A DNA stretch of 9,211 bases from Bacillota bacterium (GTDB lineage Bacteria > Bacillota > Bacilli > Bacillales > Cytobacillaceae). Location of the stretch: NCBI GenBank assembly GCA_030705745.1, contig JAUZPT010000098.1, positions 1 to 9,211 on the forward strand. Direction: 5' to 3'. Below, one piece after another: positions 7,825 to 9,211 of this stretch. A program made the translations under genes and the position numbers. Every line of letters begins with the position of its first letter. Position 1 is the stretch's first letter. The notes below the pieces were generated by a model. The model was not told the DNA's origin. It saw nothing but the letters and a program-made list of their open reading frames with translations, and ran no database searches.

Positions 7825-8862
7825 TCATGGATAAAGTGGTGATAATTCCAGCCCTGTTGTTTCCTTCCATCCCATCATGATATTTGCATTTTGCACAGCC
7901 TGACCGGCTGCCCCTTTCATAACGTTGTCAATCACGGAGACGATGATTAATTGATTTGTTCGCTCGTCAACCGCAAATCCAATGTCGCAAAAATTGGAAC
8001 CATATACTTCCTTTGTGGAGGGATAAGTGCCATTTTCTCGAATACGTACAAATGGGCTGTTCCGGTAAAATTCCTTATAAAGCGAGACTACATTTTCACT
8101 GGTAACTTTCTCAGACAATTTCGCATAGATCGTACATAGTATCCCTCTCGTCATCGGCACTAGATGCGTACTAAACGTTAGAGTAATAGATTGATTTGCA
8201 GCATTTGAAAGTACCTGCTCAATTTCGGGAATATGCTGATGCTTTCCAAGCTTATATGCCTTTACATTTTCATTTGTTTCTGCAAAATGCGTTCCGAGTG
8301 ATAATCCTCTGCCTGCACCCGACACACCCGACTTTCCATCAATGATGATTGATGTTTCATCTATCCAACGCTGCTTAAGCACGGGGAGAATTCCCAATAT
8401 AGCCGCTGTCGGATAGCAACCAGGATTCGCAATCAATTTAGCGTCTGCTATTTTTTCTTTATTGATTTCGCTAAGCCCGTACACGGACTGGCTTAAATAT
8501 TTCTGTGATGCCGGAGTATACTTATACCATTCTTTATATAATGAAGGTGATTTCAAACGAAAATCCCCGGACAAATCGATACACTTGATTCCTTTTTCGA
8601 TGAGCTCAGGAATATATTCCTTGCTTACTCCCGAAGGCGTTGCGAAAAACACAACGTCTGTACCATCAGCTAATCCATCCTTATCCATTGGTGCCAAGCG
8701 AGGCAACTCCACACCGGATAAATGCGGATAAACCTCTTCTCCATTTTTTCCATCATATGAGTTCGAAACAACCGAATGAATAGTTATGTAAGGATGGTTC
8801 GTTAACAGCCTGATAAGCTCCAAGCCGCTGTACCCGGTTGCCCCTACAATTGCAGCCTTCAT
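7825..8862 (-). CDS. argC: N-acetyl-gamma-glutamyl-phosphate reductase
   Basis: ArgC reduces N-acetylglutamyl 5-phosphate with NADPH to N-acetylglutamate 5-semialdehyde, using ArgB's product and supplying ArgD. The 345-residue protein opens with a Rossmann nucleotide-binding motif (GATGYSG at 7-13). ATPSGVS is at 74-80 and LSGDFRL at 97-103. The catalytic cysteine is C149 in NPGCYPT. SGVSGAGRG (178-186) and KHQHIPEIEQ, with the catalytic histidine H210, belong to the catalytic domain, and VIDNVMKGAAGQAVQN near the C-terminus is also typical. All active-site positions are intact. The ATG at 8862 directly follows the promoter region. Its ribosome binding site is weak (TTGGGGT, 8-nt spacer) compared with those of the downstream genes. 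It is the first gene of the operon, with the promoter and ARG box just upstream and a possible second operator inside codons 25-29. Confidence 0.97.
   Translation of the reverse strand: MKAAIVGATGYSGLELIRLLTNHPYITIHSVVSNSYDGKNGEEVYPHLSGVELPRLAPMDKDGLADGTDVVFFATPSGVSKEYIPELIEKGIKCIDLSGDFRLKSPSLYKEWYKYTPASQKYLSQSVYGLSEINKEKIADAKLIANPGCYPTAAILGILPVLKQRWIDETSIIIDGKSGVSGAGRGLSLGTHFAETNENVKAYKLGKHQHIPEIEQVLSNAANQSITLTFSTHLVPMTRGILCTIYAKLSEKVTSENVVSLYKEFYRNSPFVRIRENGTYPSTKEVYGSNFCDIGFAVDERTNQLIIVSVIDNVMKGAAGQAVQNANIMMGWKETTGLELSPLYP
8777..8790. promoter_or_regulatory. Possible second ARG box inside argC
   Basis: The plus strand reads TGAATAGTTATGTA, matching 11 of 14 positions of the ARG box pattern TGAATWWWWATTCA with one perfect half-site. 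It lies about 73-86 nt into argC, and its centre is 138 bp from that of the promoter box, close to 13 helical turns. B. subtilis is known to have a second AhrC operator inside argC. The match is weak and could be chance in AT-rich DNA. Confidence 0.35.
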
Positions 8863-8870
8863 TTAATCAA

Positions 8871-8876
8871 CCCCAA
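8871..8876 (-). promoter_or_regulatory. Weak Shine-Dalgarno site of argC
   Basis: The minus strand reads TTGGGG followed by TTGATTAA and the argC ATG, with 8 nt between the G run and the start. It matches the AGGAGG core less well than the sites of argJ, carA or argF. No better start lies nearby and the protein's Rossmann motif begins only six residues later, so the start stands. Confidence 0.5.
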
Positions 8877-8900
8877 TACCATTTAACTTGAATGATTATA

Positions 8901-8929
8901 ATTATACATACAGTTGTATTTATATTCAA
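8901..8929 (-). promoter_or_regulatory. Sigma-A type promoter of the arg operon
   Basis: On the minus strand a -35 element TTGAAT (8924-8929; four of six consensus bases) is followed by exactly 17 nt and a perfect -10 TATAAT (8901-8906). Transcription should start near 8893-8895, about 32 nt before the argC ATG. This leaves no room for a T-box, riboswitch or attenuator leader. The elements are read directly, and promoter use is inferred from spacing and position. Confidence 0.75.
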
Positions 8930-8930
8930 T
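8913..8930. promoter_or_regulatory. ARG box (AhrC/ArgR operator) over the argC promoter
   Basis: The minus strand carries TTGAATATAAATACAA (8914-8929). It matches 13 of 14 positions of the ARG box pattern TGAATWWWWATTCA and is an imperfect palindrome, as expected for the hexameric arginine repressor. Its left half is the -35 element and the rest fills the spacer, so arginine-bound AhrC/ArgR would block RNA polymerase. The regulator gene is not in the window. The site is read directly and its use is inferred. Confidence 0.75.
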
Positions 8931-8960
8931 TATAAAATTAAAAAAATTATTTAAAAAATT

Positions 8961-8997
8961 AAAAAAACCTTATTCACTGTGAGTAAATAAGGTTTTT
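8961..8997 (-). terminator. Rho-independent terminator upstream of the arg promoter
   Basis: AAAAACCTTATT (8963-8974) pairs perfectly with AATAAGGTTTTT (8986-8997), a 12-bp stem with an 11-nt loop. On the minus strand the stem runs into a T-rich tract (8961-8967 and beyond), the classic intrinsic terminator form. It sits between the possible gene ending at 9071 and the argC promoter, so it probably stops transcription entering the operon from upstream. The A/T symmetry would also permit function on the plus strand, but no plus-strand gene reaches it. Confidence 0.85.
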
Positions 8998-9070
8998 ACC
9001 TAGTATAAAGTGTGTTAAATGATTAATAATAAACCAAGCTTACCATTAAAGCTGTATGTAAATGTTCTTT

Positions 9071-9211
9071 TTATACATTTTTATGCATATTTCCCTTCAT
9101 AGTTATAGGATTATTAGAGGTAATTGTTTTTCGTTCTTTTTTCACACCATAAATTAATAATGCTGACCCAAATAGAACGAGAATAGGTTCAAGCCAATTT
9201 GCTTCAAGCCC
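9071..9211 (-). CDS. Possible 3' end of an unidentified membrane protein (cut by window edge)
   Basis: One minus-strand frame stays open from the window edge to a TAA at 9071-9073, giving 46 residues. They begin GLEANWLEPILVLFGSALLIYG, a hydrophobic stretch of about 16 residues (roughly 7-22). The basic cluster KKERK follows at once, then a polar tail ending NMHKNV. This looks like a last transmembrane segment with a positively charged cytoplasmic end. Both other minus frames are closed by stops within this stretch. The terminator 74 nt downstream supports a real gene end here. I do not recognise the family and give no function. The fragment is short and AT-rich, so a chance open frame is possible. 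Confidence 0.5.
   Translation of the reverse strand, partial: GLEANWLEPILVLFGSALLIYGVKKERKTITSNNPITMKGNMHKNV

Noticed and set aside
8863..8900. Riboswitch, T-box or attenuator leader before argC
   Set aside because: The inferred leader is only about 32 nt with no stem-loop or T-run, too short for any of these.
8889..8902. Another ARG-like half-site, TGAAT on the plus strand downstream of the -10
   Set aside because: Only the first half matches (TGAAT). The second half diverges at most positions, so it falls below the evidence for the other two sites.
8905..9060. 9-bp inverted repeat TACATACAG (8905-8913) and CTGTATGTA (9052-9060) around the terminator
   Set aside because: It is short, imperfectly placed and AT-rich, and does not extend beyond 9 bp. 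Chance is a sufficient explanation.
1..9211. CRISPR arrays, insertion sequences, tRNA or rRNA genes, phage or defence genes
   Set aside because: No repeat-spacer pattern, transposase, terminal repeats or RNA gene signature was seen. The window is filled by arginine-pathway genes.

Overview
The window suggests a low-to-moderate GC Gram-positive of the Bacillaceae (Bacillus-like). The evidence is the gene order argC-argJ-argB-argD-carA-carB-argF, purine-rich AGGAGG-type ribosome binding sites, a sigma-A type promoter with a perfect TATAAT box, and an ARG box of the AhrC/ArgR type. B. subtilis is known to have the same gene order. I cannot name a species.

Almost the whole window (1-8862) is one operon on the minus strand, read from right to left. 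It starts at argC (8862), continues through argJ, argB, argD, carA and carB, and leaves the window inside argF (1-208). Gene spacing is tight: 13 nt for argC-argJ, 14 nt for argJ-argB, 8 nt overlaps for argB/argD and carA/carB, and 16 nt for carB-argF. The only larger gap is 74 nt between argD and carA. It divides the operon into an ornithine-forming half (argCJBD) and a carbamoyl-phosphate/citrulline half (carAB-argF).

Together the genes make citrulline. ArgJ acetylates glutamate and recycles the acetyl group from acetylornithine. ArgB phosphorylates N-acetylglutamate, ArgC reduces the product to the semialdehyde, and ArgD transaminates it to acetylornithine. CarA and CarB make carbamoyl phosphate from glutamine, bicarbonate and ATP. 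ArgF joins carbamoyl phosphate to ornithine. The last two steps (argG, argH) and the repressor gene are not in the window.

The right end (8863-9211) is AT-rich and non-coding apart from a possible 3' end of another minus-strand gene (9071-9211) with one hydrophobic segment. A hairpin terminator (8961-8997) separates that gene from the arg operon. Next come the argC promoter and an ARG box that overlaps its -35 element, so arginine-dependent repression is likely. A weaker second ARG-like site lies inside argC.

I found no undescribed system. This is a conventional arginine operon. The points worth a second look are regulatory or fine-scale: a hairpin over the carA start, identical ATGCCTAA overlaps at two junctions, a possible internal operator, and substitutions at presumed nucleotide-contact positions in the CarB allosteric domain.
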